From Shinella yambaruensis (GTDB lineage Bacteria > Pseudomonadota > Alphaproteobacteria > Rhizobiales > Rhizobiaceae): 64,000 nucleotides of DNA. Under the pieces are notes generated by a model. It was not told where the DNA came from. It was given only the letters and a program-made list of their open reading frames with translations, and searched no databases. Of this stretch, positions 31,898-49,058 are shown one piece after another (positions within the stretch are counted from its first letter, which is position 1; every line of letters begins with the position of its first letter). The stretch covers positions 410,346-474,345 of the forward strand of contig NZ_JALJCK010000001.1 in NCBI RefSeq assembly GCF_022899355.1, read 5' to 3'. The translations under genes and the position numbers were made by a program.

Positions 31898-31929
31898 AAT
31901 AAAAGGCCAATCCGCTTTTGCGGATGACC
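31898..31929 (-). terminator. Attenuator-like hairpin in the rpsL leader
   Basis: On the minus strand GGTCATCCGC and GCGGATTGGCC form a stem with an AAAA loop, then CCTTTTATT follows. It sits 74 nt upstream of the rpsL start and about 165 nt after the probable promoter, so it could attenuate the str operon. Confidence 0.6.
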
Positions 31930-32067
31930 TCCATAGGCAGAGGACGCCAGTTCAGCGTCATGCGTGCAGCATTCATGTTCTCAACGTGCGTCGAGCCCTG
32001 TTTGAGGCGAACTTCAGAACGAGTCGTTCCGAACCAGCCAGCCTCACATAGGCTCTGATGGCGTGCG

Positions 32068-32096
32068 GTCTACTGACTTAAGGGCAAAAGGTCAAG
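32068..32096 (-). promoter_or_regulatory. Probable promoter of the str operon
   Basis: On the minus strand CTTGAC (32096-32091) and GTAGAC (32073-32068) are 17 nt apart. The start would fall near 32061. Of the 543-nt space 31825-32367, the leader side holds the attenuator-like hairpin; from 32100 to 32367 I see no gene or clear element except the upstream region of the small plus-strand gene. Confidence 0.5.
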
Positions 32097-32367
32097 GGGC
32101 GGGGCGAAAGAATCCCGGAGCGGAATGGCTGTCCTGCCTGAAAAGCAGGGCTTTCGGCGCTCTCCCCTGCCCCTTTCAGGGTGCATCCCGGCTCCCCAGC
32201 CATCGCCGGAGAACATTAAGGAAGCGTGAAGACGGAATCAACGGCAGGAACGGCGTGCGGCGAGCGCATCCGGGAATCACCTTTTGGTGCGCCCGCCGAT
32301 TTTGCATTTGGGCCTTGCCGCCCTACCCTTTATAGAACCGGCATCACCGACCCGAAAGGAACCCGCC

Positions 32368-32664
32368 ATGGCGTCCAATGCCGACAACGACAACAACACG
32401 CTCGACGAGCCGATGATCTTCATCATCATCGGCAAGGCCTATGAGCGCGAGGGCGACGAGGGCATCGACATCCACGTCATGCTGCGTGCGCCGGACGATG
32501 ACAGCGCCGTGCGCGAGGCGCTGAACGCGCTTTCGGAGGAAGGCTTCCTCGAAGCCGACCTCGACCAGATCGGGACGCTGACCGGCGCGCCGGAGGACGA
32601 GCCTCACGCCTCCGCCTATCAGGGCGCACTCGAAGGAGAAGTGGCGATCATCCGGTTTGCCTGA
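32368..32664 (+). CDS. Small acidic conserved hypothetical protein, 98 aa
   Basis: 98 residues, strongly acidic (DEPMIFIIIGKAYEREGDEG, LRAPDDDSAVREALNALSEE). A hydrophobic beta-like start (MIFIIIG) and helical middle suggest a small ferredoxin-like fold. No membrane segment or catalytic motif. GAAAGGAA lies 9 nt before the ATG. Convergent with the peroxidase gene, 15 nt between stops. Function unknown; from memory, similar uncharacterised proteins are found in Rhizobiaceae. Confidence 0.7.
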   Translation: MASNADNDNNTLDEPMIFIIIGKAYEREGDEGIDIHVMLRAPDDDSAVREALNALSEEGFLEADLDQIGTLTGAPEDEPHASAYQGALEGEVAIIRFA

Positions 32665-32679
32665 TGACCGCCCCCTTCC

Positions 32680-33729
32680 TTACTTGATTTCGCCGCTCGG
32701 CAGAGGCGTGTCATCCGTCTCTGCCGGCAGCACCGGATAGACCACCTCCGGCATCCGGCCTTCCAGCGTGCCGAGGAAGGCGACGATCCGGTCCACGTCG
32801 GCCTCCGCCAGGTCCTCGCCGAGCTGCGAGGTGCCCATGATCGCGACGGCCTGCTTCAGGTTCCAGACCTTGCCCGAGTGGAAATACGGCGCCGTCAGCG
32901 TGACGTTGCGCAGCGGCGCGGCGCGGAAGACGTAGGAATCGTCCGCCGTGGCCGTCACGGCGAAGCGCCCCTTGTCGTTCTCCGGCAGGACCTCGGCGCC
33001 CGGCTTCTCGATGAGGCCGAACGGGTAATAGCCATTGCCGCCGAGATTGATGCCGCTGTGACACGACGCGCAGCCCTTGTCGATGAAGAGCGCAAGGCCC
33101 TCCTTCTGCTCCACCGTCATCGCGCCATCGTCGCCGTTGAGATAGGCGTCGAAGGCGGCCGGCGTGATCAGGGTCGCCTCGAAGGCCTCGATCGCCTTGG
33201 CCATGTTGTCGAAGGTCACCGGGTCGGCCTCGCCCGGGAAGGCCGCCGTGAACCACTCGACATATTTCGGCATCGACTTCAGCGTCGCAACGACCTGGTT
33301 GGGCGTGTTCGCCATCTCGACGCCCGCCTGGATCGGCCCCTTCGCCTGCGCCTTCAGGTCTTCCGCGCGCCCGTCCCAGAACTGGGCCTCATTGAAGACG
33401 GCATTCAGCGCCGTCGGCGAATTGCGCGGTCCCTTCTGCCAGCCGTGGCCGATCGAGGTTTCCAGATTGTCGTCGCCGCCCGTCGCCAGGTTGTGACAGG
33501 AATTGCACGAGAAGACGCCCGAGGCCGAAAGGCGCGGATCGAAGAACAGCGCCTTGCCGAGGTCGATCTTCTCCGGCGTGATCGGATTGTCGCTGACCGC
33601 CGGATAGGTCGACGGCAGGGGTTTGAAGATGTCGAGGGCCGTTGCGCGCAGATCGGCAGGAACCGGATCGGCGGCAAGGGCCACGGTCGCGATGACCGAT
33701 GCGGCGACCGTCGCCAGCAGGAATTTCAT
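32680..33729 (-). CDS. Di-haem cytochrome c peroxidase
   Basis: 349 residues, exported (signal MKFLLATVAASVIATVALAA). It reduces periplasmic hydrogen peroxide with electrons from cytochrome c. Two haem-binding motifs are seen: CNSCH at 75-79 and CASCH at 220-224. The region between (FNEAQFWDGRAEDLKAQAKG) and the C-terminal VTLTAPYFHSGKVWNLKQAV are typical of the MauG/CcpA family with the peroxidase length. The ATG at 33729 has GGAGG 6 nt upstream, at the foot of an 8-bp hairpin (33738-33759, CCATTCGT with ACGAATGG). An FNR/FixK-type box at 33787-33800 suggests induction under low oxygen. Its place between rpoC and rpsL is unusual. Confidence 0.93.
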   Translation of the reverse strand: MKFLLATVAASVIATVALAADPVPADLRATALDIFKPLPSTYPAVSDNPITPEKIDLGKALFFDPRLSASGVFSCNSCHNLATGGDDNLETSIGHGWQKGPRNSPTALNAVFNEAQFWDGRAEDLKAQAKGPIQAGVEMANTPNQVVATLKSMPKYVEWFTAAFPGEADPVTFDNMAKAIEAFEATLITPAAFDAYLNGDDGAMTVEQKEGLALFIDKGCASCHSGINLGGNGYYPFGLIEKPGAEVLPENDKGRFAVTATADDSYVFRAAPLRNVTLTAPYFHSGKVWNLKQAVAIMGTSQLGEDLAEADVDRIVAFLGTLEGRMPEVVYPVLPAETDDTPLPSGEIK

Positions 33730-33786
33730 GGCTACCTCCATTCGTTGGGATACGAATGGACTTTAGAACCGCTCCAATCTGGCCAC

Positions 33787-33800
33787 TTGCGCCAGATCAA
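33787..33800 (-). promoter_or_regulatory. FNR/FixK-type box upstream of the cytochrome c peroxidase gene
   Basis: TTGATCTGGCGCAA on the minus strand matches the TTGAT-N4-(A/G)(T/C)CAA consensus of FNR/FixK/Anr proteins, with the TTG...CAA ends conserved. Its centre is about 64 nt before the ATG. A start near 33752 would place it at -41.5, the class II activating position, with TTCTAA (33768-33763) as a possible -10. Confidence 0.6.
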
Positions 33801-33827
33801 GCCGCACTGCCCTGTCCTTGCGCATAA

Positions 33828-33861
33828 ACAAAAAGCCGCCCGAATTATTTCGGGCGGCTTT
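33828..33861 (-). terminator. Terminator after rpoC
   Basis: A perfect 13-bp stem on the minus strand (AAAGCCGCCCGAA with TTCGGGCGGCTTT, 4-nt loop) followed by TTGTTT. Ends the rplJ-rplL-rpoB-rpoC transcript. Confidence 0.95.
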
Positions 33862-33885
33862 CTCAATCGTCAAAAGCGGCAGCGA

Positions 33886-38097
<4,212 letters not shown>

Positions 38098-38217
38098 GCC
38101 TATCTCCTTCGTGGGCCAGTGGCCCTCTGCTTAGCAGTCAAATGCGGCGATACCCGGGTGCCGCACGACTGCCTGAAACGGATGAGCCGCCCCTCGCCTT
38201 GCAGCGGGAGCGGTAAC

Positions 38218-38242
38218 GGTGCGCGCCTTTCCGGCGCGCACC
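38218..38242 (-). other. Hairpin in the rpoB-rpoC spacer
   Basis: A perfect 10-bp stem, GGTGCGCGCC with GGCGCGCACC, 5-nt loop, directly after the rpoB stop and without a T run. It is more likely a stability or processing signal than a terminator. Confidence 0.6.
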
Positions 38243-38251
38243 TTGTCAGGC

Positions 38252-42391
<4,140 letters not shown>

Positions 42392-42547
42392 CGTCGCTCC
42401 TTCAAATTTGCATCCGGGCCTGCAACGGACGGGGTTCGCTGGCCAGTCGATCCCGTCGACCAATGGGTTGGTTCAATCTCGTCTTGCTGCCGGTCGACGG
42501 GCCGGATTGCCCAATCTTGCGGTGAAGACCATCCTCTTGAAGAACCC

Positions 42548-42630
42548 ATTACCCAAAAGCCGTTTTCAGCGGCTTTTGGGTAATCAGTTCAGCGGAAAGG
42601 ATCGACGGGAGAGGGCTTTCGCCCTCCCCC
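42548..42630 (-). promoter_or_regulatory. Two strong hairpins in the rplL-rpoB spacer
   Basis: Downstream of rplL on the minus strand: first GAGGGC with GCCCTC, extended by three outer G-C pairs (42607-42630), then a perfect 15-bp stem ATTACCCAAAAGCCG with CGGCTTTTGGGTAAT and 7-nt loop (42548-42584). Neither has a long T run. In E. coli this spacer holds an attenuator and an RNase III cut site that lower rpoBC expression relative to rplJL; the same role is inferred. Confidence 0.7.
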
Positions 42631-42644
42631 GCAGCATTCCGATA

Positions 42645-43022
<378 letters not shown>

Positions 43023-43082
43023 TTTCATATTTCCTTTTGTTCGGTTCGAACTGGTGTGTTTGATTTACAGCGAAAAACCGCC

Positions 43083-43601
43083 TTACGCGGCTTCGTCCTT
43101 CTTGGCGTAGGCTGCGAACACGCGGGCAAGCTGGCTTGCCGGTGCTGCAACGACCGTGGCGACGCGCGTTGCCGGGGCTGCAATGAGGCCCAGGAGCTTT
43201 GCACGCAGCTCGTCGAGCGAAGGCAGGGTCGCAAGCGACTTGACTGCTTCTGCGTCGAGCGTGGTCGCACCCATGGCGCCGCCGAGGACAACGAGCTTGT
43301 CGTTGGTCTTGGCGAAGTCCATGGCTACCTTCGGAGCGATCATCGGATCATTTGCATATGCAATGAGCGTCTGACCCTGGAAGAGATCAGACATCCCTTC
43401 CGACTCCGTACCCTGAAGGGCAATTTTGGCCAGGCGGTTCTTCGCGACTTTGACGGTACCGCCCGCTGCACGCATCTTCGTACGAAGATCGTTCATCTGT
43501 GCAACGGTGATGCCGGCATAGCGGGCCACGACAACCGAACCGGAAGCCTTGAAGACTTCATTCAGCTCCGTGACGAATTCGCGTTTTTCCGCTCTTTCCA
43601 C
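43083..43601 (-). CDS. rplJ: 50S ribosomal protein L10
   Basis: 172 residues. [20 protein letters not shown] and [20 protein letters not shown] start the rRNA-binding domain; the C-terminal helix ([18 protein letters not shown]) carries the L7/L12 dimers. L10 with L12 usually represses its own leader. The 350-nt leader upstream is described separately. Confidence 0.98.
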   Translation of the reverse strand: MERAEKREFVTELNEVFKASGSVVVARYAGITVAQMNDLRTKMRAAGGTVKVAKNRLAKIALQGTESEGMSDLFQGQTLIAYANDPMIAPKVAMDFAKTNDKLVVLGGAMGATTLDAEAVKSLATLPSLDELRAKLLGLIAAPATRVATVVAAPASQLARVFAAYAKKDEAA

Positions 43602-43951
43602 TGCCTATCTCCAGTTGACAGGACCGTGACTTCTCACGGGACCTGCCGGGTTTGCCTTTGCCGCCAGGGATCCGCTTTACAAAAGAAGATCCCGAGCGAC
43701 GCTCGAGGATCCTGTCCCCCCGCGCTCGGTCGAGGACCGCGGCACAGGCAAGGTAGGTTCGAACCGAATTCCGCGTCATCCGACGCTGAGTGAAATCCAG
43801 GTCTCACCCGTCTCATGCAGGCAACGTGATTAAGGCCTAACCACCTGCAATCTCGGACAGGAGTTCCGGGTTTCCCCGGAAATCCCCGGCCAGACCGGCC
43901 GGGAATTCTTTCAGGGCCCCGCCGAAGCGGTGCCGAAATTCATGTGCCTGA
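43602..43951 (-). promoter_or_regulatory. rplJ leader with attenuator-like terminator
   Basis: No gene is present in this 350-nt space. In minus-strand order: CCCGGCC/GGCCGGG hairpin just after rplA (around 43895), then a stem GATCCTCGAGC with GCTCGGGATC followed by TTCTTTT (43711-43681), then CCGTGA/TCACGG beside the rplJ ribosome-binding site (43622-43642). The middle element has terminator form inside the leader, fitting L10(L12)4-dependent control known for this operon. The exact L10 binding site was not defined. Confidence 0.6.
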
Positions 43952-44644
43952 TCAGGCGACCGTCGACGGATCGATCTTGACGCCCGGACCCATCGTCGAA
44001 GAGATGGCAACGCGCTTGACGTAGTTGCCCTTGGCGCCCGTCGGCTTCGCCTTGATGACGGCGTCGGCGAAAGCCTTGATGTTCTCTTCCAGAGCCTTGG
44101 CGTCGAAGGAGGCCTTGCCCACGCCGGCATGGATGATGCCGGCCTTCTCGACGCGGAACTCGACAGCGCCGCCCTTGGATGCCTTGACGGCGCCCGCGAC
44201 GTCCATGGTGACCGTGCCGACCTTCGGGTTCGGCATCATGCCGCGCGGGCCGAGTACCTTGCCGAGACGGCCGACGAGCGGCATCATGTCCGGGGTCGCG
44301 ATGCAGCGATCGAAGTCGATCTTGCCGCCCTGGACGATCTCGACGAGGTCTTCGGCGCCGACGATGTCAGCGCCGGCAGCCTTGGCTTCATCGGCCTTGG
44401 CGCCACGGGCGAAGACGGCGACGCGAACGTCGCGGCCGGTGCCGTTCGGCAGGTTGACGACGCCGCGGACCATCTGGTCGGCGTGGCGCGGGTCGACGCC
44501 GAGGTTCATGGCGACTTCGACGGTTTCGTCGAACTTGGCGGTCGCACGCTCCTTGACGAGGGCGATGGCGTCCGACAGGGCAACGAGCTTGGTCGGGTCG
44601 ATGCCTTCACGGATCTTCTGGAGACGCTTTGCAATCTTGGCCAT
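43952..44644 (-). CDS. rplA: 50S ribosomal protein L1
   Basis: 230 residues of the mobile L1 stalk. [36 protein letters not shown] and the C-terminal [18 protein letters not shown] are typical. In E. coli L1 represses the rplKA message. 4 nt after rplK. Confidence 0.98.
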   Translation of the reverse strand: MAKIAKRLQKIREGIDPTKLVALSDAIALVKERATAKFDETVEVAMNLGVDPRHADQMVRGVVNLPNGTGRDVRVAVFARGAKADEAKAAGADIVGAEDLVEIVQGGKIDFDRCIATPDMMPLVGRLGKVLGPRGMMPNPKVGTVTMDVAGAVKASKGGAVEFRVEKAGIIHAGVGKASFDAKALEENIKAFADAVIKAKPTGAKGNYVKRVAISSTMGPGVKIDPSTVA

Positions 44645-44648
44645 GATC

Positions 44649-45080
44649 TTAACCTACCACTTCCAGGCCCATGGCGCGGGCGGAGCCCTCGACCATTGCC
44701 ATCGCGCCTTCGATATCGGCGGCGTTGAGATCCTTCATCTTGGCTTCGGCGATCGACTTGATCTGAGCCTTGGTGAGCTTGCCGATGGAACCGCCCTTGC
44801 CGGGGGTCTTCGAGCCGGACTGGATCTTGGCTTCCTTCTTGAGGAAGTAGGTCACCGGCGGCTGCTTCATCACGAAGGTGAAGGACTTGTCCTGGTAATA
44901 GGTGATGACGACCGGGATCGGCATACCCTTTTCCATTTCCTGCGTCGCCGCGTTGAACGACTTGCAGAATTCCATGATGTTAATGCCACGCTGACCAAGC
45001 GCCGGGCCGATCGGCGGGGACGGGTTCGCCGAGCCTGCCTTGACCTGAAGCTTGAGCTGGCCTGCAACTTTCTTAGCCAT
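44649..45080 (-). CDS. rplK: 50S ribosomal protein L11
   Basis: 143 residues. [20 protein letters not shown] is the thiostrepton-region N-domain and [20 protein letters not shown] the C-domain that binds 23S rRNA. L11 is needed for RelA/SpoT signalling and release factors. 199 nt after nusG; that spacer contains GC-rich inverted repeats but no promoter I could call. Confidence 0.98.
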   Translation of the reverse strand: MAKKVAGQLKLQVKAGSANPSPPIGPALGQRGINIMEFCKSFNAATQEMEKGMPIPVVITYYQDKSFTFVMKQPPVTYFLKKEAKIQSGSKTPGKGGSIGKLTKAQIKSIAEAKMKDLNAADIEGAMAMVEGSARAMGLEVVG

Positions 45081-45279
45081 TTCTCTCTGCCTTTCAGAAT
45101 GCGGCCGGTTTCCCGGCCCGTGATGCCAGTCGGACGACCGGCGGCTGCGGTTGCGTGGTACGGTCAGAACGCCCGGCTAAAGGCCGCCTTCCCTTCCACG
45201 CGATTGGCGGAAACTTCCGCCGCCAGCCCTCGAAGGAAGGCTGGATTTCAGATGAGCCGCGCCGGAGGCGCCGCCGAAA

Positions 45280-45810
45280 TCAGATTTTCTCGACCTGGGC
45301 ATATTCCAGTTCGACCGGGGTGGCGCGGCCGAAGATCGACACTTCCACCTTGAGGCGCGAGCGCTCCTCGTCGACGTCCTGCACGGTGCCGTTGAACGAC
45401 GCGAACGGACCGTCGGAAACACGAACCTGCTCGCCGATCTCGAACGAGACCGAGGGCTTCGGACGGTCGACGCCGTCCTGGACCTGCGACAGGATGCGCT
45501 CGGCCTCACTGTCCGGGATCGGGACCGGCTTGTTGTCGGAACCGAGAAAGCCCGTGACCTTCGGCGTGTTCTTGATGAGGTGGTAGGCCTCATCCGTCAG
45601 GTTCGCCCGCACCAGCACATAGCCGGGGAAGAACTTGCGCTCCGAATCGACCTTGCGGCCGCGACGCACCTCGACAACCTTCTCGGTCGGCACCAGGATC
45701 TTCTCGAAAAGATGCTCAAGGCCCTTCTGGCGGGCCTTGTTCTCGATGTCCTCGGCGACCTTCTTCTCGAAATTCGAATAGGCGTGGACGATGTACCAAC
45801 GGGAAGCCAT
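45280..45810 (-). CDS. nusG: Transcription termination/antitermination factor NusG
   Basis: 176 residues. NGN domain (MASRWYIVHAYSNFEKKVAE, KFFPGYVLVRANL) and KOW domain (FEIGEQVRVSDGPFASFNGT). It couples RNA polymerase to Rho or ribosomes. The ATG at 45810 has GGAG 7 nt upstream. 16 nt after secE. Confidence 0.98.
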   Translation of the reverse strand: MASRWYIVHAYSNFEKKVAEDIENKARQKGLEHLFEKILVPTEKVVEVRRGRKVDSERKFFPGYVLVRANLTDEAYHLIKNTPKVTGFLGSDNKPVPIPDSEAERILSQVQDGVDRPKPSVSFEIGEQVRVSDGPFASFNGTVQDVDEERSRLKVEVSIFGRATPVELEYAQVEKI

Positions 45811-45826
45811 GTTCATCTCCAACCAA

Positions 45827-46027
45827 TCAGGCGCTGGCGTTGAGGATGAGGCCGATCAGCCACCCCATCAACTGGTCCGCAGCGAAGAAGAACACTGCGG
45901 CCAGGAAAACCATGATGAACACCATGACGGTCGAGATCATCGTCTCGCGCCGCGAGGGCCAAGTCACTTTCGCCGTCTCGGAGCGTACCTGCTGCAGAAA
46001 CGCAATCGGATTCGTTTTCGATGCCAT
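45827..46027 (-). CDS. secE: Protein translocase subunit SecE
   Basis: 66 residues with one membrane helix (ISTVMVFIMVFLAAVFFFAA) after the conserved amphipathic segment VRSETAKVTWPSRRET. The single-helix short form is usual for alphaproteobacteria. It opens the secE-nusG unit after tRNA-Trp. Confidence 0.97.
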   Translation of the reverse strand: MASKTNPIAFLQQVRSETAKVTWPSRRETMISTVMVFIMVFLAAVFFFAADQLMGWLIGLILNASA

Positions 46028-46102
46028 TGAATGTCCACGCCATTACGGCACGTAAAGCTGAACTCTCAGCCCCACGCACCGCGTGTCTGTTTTGCCCTAC
46101 AT

Positions 46103-46143
46103 AAAGCCCGATTCTCTTTTTAACAAGAGGCAGCCCGGGCTTT
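46103..46143 (-). terminator. Hairpin between tRNA-Trp and secE
   Basis: A stem AAAGCCCG with CGGGCTTT encloses an inner CTCTT/AAGAG stem. On the minus strand it ends CGGGCTTTATG, so it can act as a terminator or tRNA trailer boundary. The outer arms end in A and T runs on both sides and could work in both directions. Confidence 0.6.
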
Positions 46144-46221
46144 TCGCGAATTTAGACGGCACGACGCCGCCACACCATCCGCCCCCGTCGCTGCAAGTCG
46201 TCCGCGCTGTCCGGCTGGGAA

Positions 46222-46297
<76 letters not shown>

Positions 46298-46430
46298 ATT
46301 TGCCTGCCGCGTCCCGGGCGAACCGCCCGTCACCGGCAAGGCATGGCGTCTTTACGGCGCACGGATCGACTTGGCAAGCCCGAAGACGAGATTTTTTCAC
46401 AGGTTAGCACGCCCTCGCCCCGGCGCCGCC

Positions 46431-47087
46431 TCACCAGGCGAAACGAAGCCGGGCCTTGACCGTGCTGATCAGCTTCATGTCCTGCCGGCGTACGGAAGCG
46501 CCGAGGTCCAGGCAATCGAAGACGCGCTGCTCGACGCCAAATTCCGCGCCGATCCGCTTCTGGCCGCGGGCAGTCGAGCCGGTGGCGACGAGGTCGGTTC
46601 CCGTCGGCAGGGCCTGGATCCGTGCCTGCTGCGTCATGCGCACGGCGCCGCGGTCGCCGGTGCGCATATTGGCGTCGGCGGAAACCGAGGGCGCCAGGAC
46701 GATGTCGAAGGAGGGCGTCGCCATCCAGCGGCGCGACAGGCCGGCGCTCGCCGAAACCCGCCCGGTCAGCGGATTGTAGCCCGCCGTGACGTTGCGCTGT
46801 GCACCGGACAGCCCCTCCCCGCGCATTTCCGCCCACAGCCGCGCATTGTCGCGCGTATCGCGGATACGGCCGGTGGAGGACGCGGTGACCGCAAGATCCA
46901 CCCCGGCGCTCATCTCGGCCGCGGTCGCGGCCTTGGCCCCCAGGCGCAGGCGATAGGCATAGCCGGATAGTTTTGCCGGAGACCAGATGAGCAGCGAATC
47001 CTCCGCCCGCGCCGCGCCTGCCGGCAGAATCACAAGAATCATCGAGAGAGCGAGCGCTGCGCGCGCCGCGCCTGCAAAAGCGTTCAT
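46431..47087 (-). CDS. Exported hypothetical protein, possible outer-membrane barrel
   Basis: 218 residues with a signal peptide (MNAFAGAARAALALSMILVI, cleavage after ARA near residue 28). The mature part has alternating beta-strand-like stretches (SGYAYRLRLGAKAA, NVTAGYNPLTGRVSASAGLS, RIGAEFGVEQRVFDCLDLGA) and ends with LRFAW; a terminal aromatic residue is the sorting signature of outer-membrane barrels. I do not recognise a named family. It is a single gene between the tufB terminator and tRNA-Trp. Confidence 0.7.
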   Translation of the reverse strand: MNAFAGAARAALALSMILVILPAGAARAEDSLLIWSPAKLSGYAYRLRLGAKAATAAEMSAGVDLAVTASSTGRIRDTRDNARLWAEMRGEGLSGAQRNVTAGYNPLTGRVSASAGLSRRWMATPSFDIVLAPSVSADANMRTGDRGAVRMTQQARIQALPTGTDLVATGSTARGQKRIGAEFGVEQRVFDCLDLGASVRRQDMKLISTVKARLRFAW

Positions 47088-47331
47088 GAAGGTTCAGGCC
47101 CGTGTCTGGTTGCCGTGATGCGCGCGGCGCGACCCGCCACCCGCAGGGGCGCCGCCGCAATACACGGGATCGAAACGATCCCTCGGCGCCGGGCCTGCGG
47201 CTCACCACCCGTCAGGCCATGTCGCTCCAGGCGACGCGGCAAATCTACCCGCTCGTGCCGATCGCCTCTATCCCCAGACCTGGCGAGTTATCGCCAAAGG
47301 CTAAAAAAGCATGCCATTTCAAAGCGCCTGA

Positions 47332-47361
47332 ATGCAAAAGCCCCGCGGTTTCCCGCAGGGC
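47332..47361 (-). terminator. Terminator downstream of tufB
   Basis: On the minus strand GCCCTGCGG pairs with CCGCGGGGC (one mismatch, 4-nt loop) and is followed by TTTTGC. It lies 133 nt beyond the tufB stop and just beyond the tuf remnant. The remainder of 47088-47331 shows no gene. Confidence 0.8.
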
Positions 47362-47386
47362 CCTCATCAGATCCAGGATCCGAAAC

Positions 47387-47420
47387 TTACTCGACGATCG
47401 AGGCGACGATGCCGGCGCCG
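47387..47420 (-). pseudogene. Remnant of a tuf 3' end
   Basis: 34 bp matching the end of tufB at 33 of 34 positions: it would encode AGIVASIVE and a TAA stop. It lies 107 bp downstream of the corresponding tufB sequence, in the same orientation, cut off abruptly at GGCGCCG. It keeps GAG before the stop, as in tufA, where tufB has GAA. It marks an old recombination or duplication junction. Confidence 0.85.
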
Positions 47421-47421
47421 C

Positions 47422-47451
47422 GTGCAAATCGCGCTTGCGCGCCATTTGCAC
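47422..47451. repeat. Long inverted repeat between the tuf remnant and tufB
   Basis: GTGCAAAT and ATTTGCAC (8 bp) enclose CGCGC/GCGCG with a 2-nt loop and a 2-nt bulge. It starts one base after the tuf remnant ends. On the plus strand it is followed by ACTTTTTT; on the minus strand no T run follows. Confidence 0.7.
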
Positions 47452-47493
47452 ACTTTTTTGCCGTCGGCAGGCTCACGCCATCGTCAGCGATCG

Positions 47494-48669
<1,176 letters not shown>

Positions 48670-48727
48670 GTTTTTATTCCTACTGAACGAAAGTTGGGCT
48701 AACCGGCCCGTCCGGTTTGGCAGGCGT

Positions 48728-48760
48728 TTAAGGCTTTCGCAACGAATGCGCAAGCCTTAA
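48728..48760 (-). promoter_or_regulatory. Probable tufB promoter overlapped by a 33-nt palindrome
   Basis: Arms TTAAGGCTT and AAGCCTTAA (9 bp) enclose CGCA/TGCG. On the minus strand CTTGCG inside the first arm and TTAAAC at the end of the second are 17 nt apart, a plausible -35/-10 pair, giving a leader of about 55 nt. Repressor operator or transcript hairpin are both possible. The rest of the 48670-49058 space (48761-49058) shows no gene or RNA that I can support. Confidence 0.5.
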
Positions 48761-49058
48761 ATGTATGGGAGAAACATGCCGGAAACGAGCGGAGGCAAGC
48801 CAGATAGCGGATAGATCGTGATGCGGATTCGCTTTTTCAAGGCAGGATCTTAGGGCGAAGTGCTGATTCTTTTCATGAAGGAAAATTGACGCAGGCAGCG
48901 AGCCTCGCATCCAGGCGCCGGCATTTTTACCTGATAGCGTTCTTGCAATTCGCGATTTTCCGGATGTGCCGGATGGCATCCATCGACCATGATCCGCGAC
49001 GTTTCAAGGCGGCTTCCGTCGCCATGCGAGGTCCCGACTGGAACAGCGGCCTTCCCGT

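Noticed and set aside
47422..47451. The inverted repeat as a tufB terminator
   Set aside because: On the minus strand no T run follows; the stem at 47332-47361 with TTTT is a better terminator. The T run after this repeat is on the plus strand, where no gene is present.
48761..49058. Extra tRNA or small RNA between tufB and the ROK gene
   Set aside because: No cloverleaf, CCA end or terminator could be assembled from the sequence; left as unassigned intergenic DNA.
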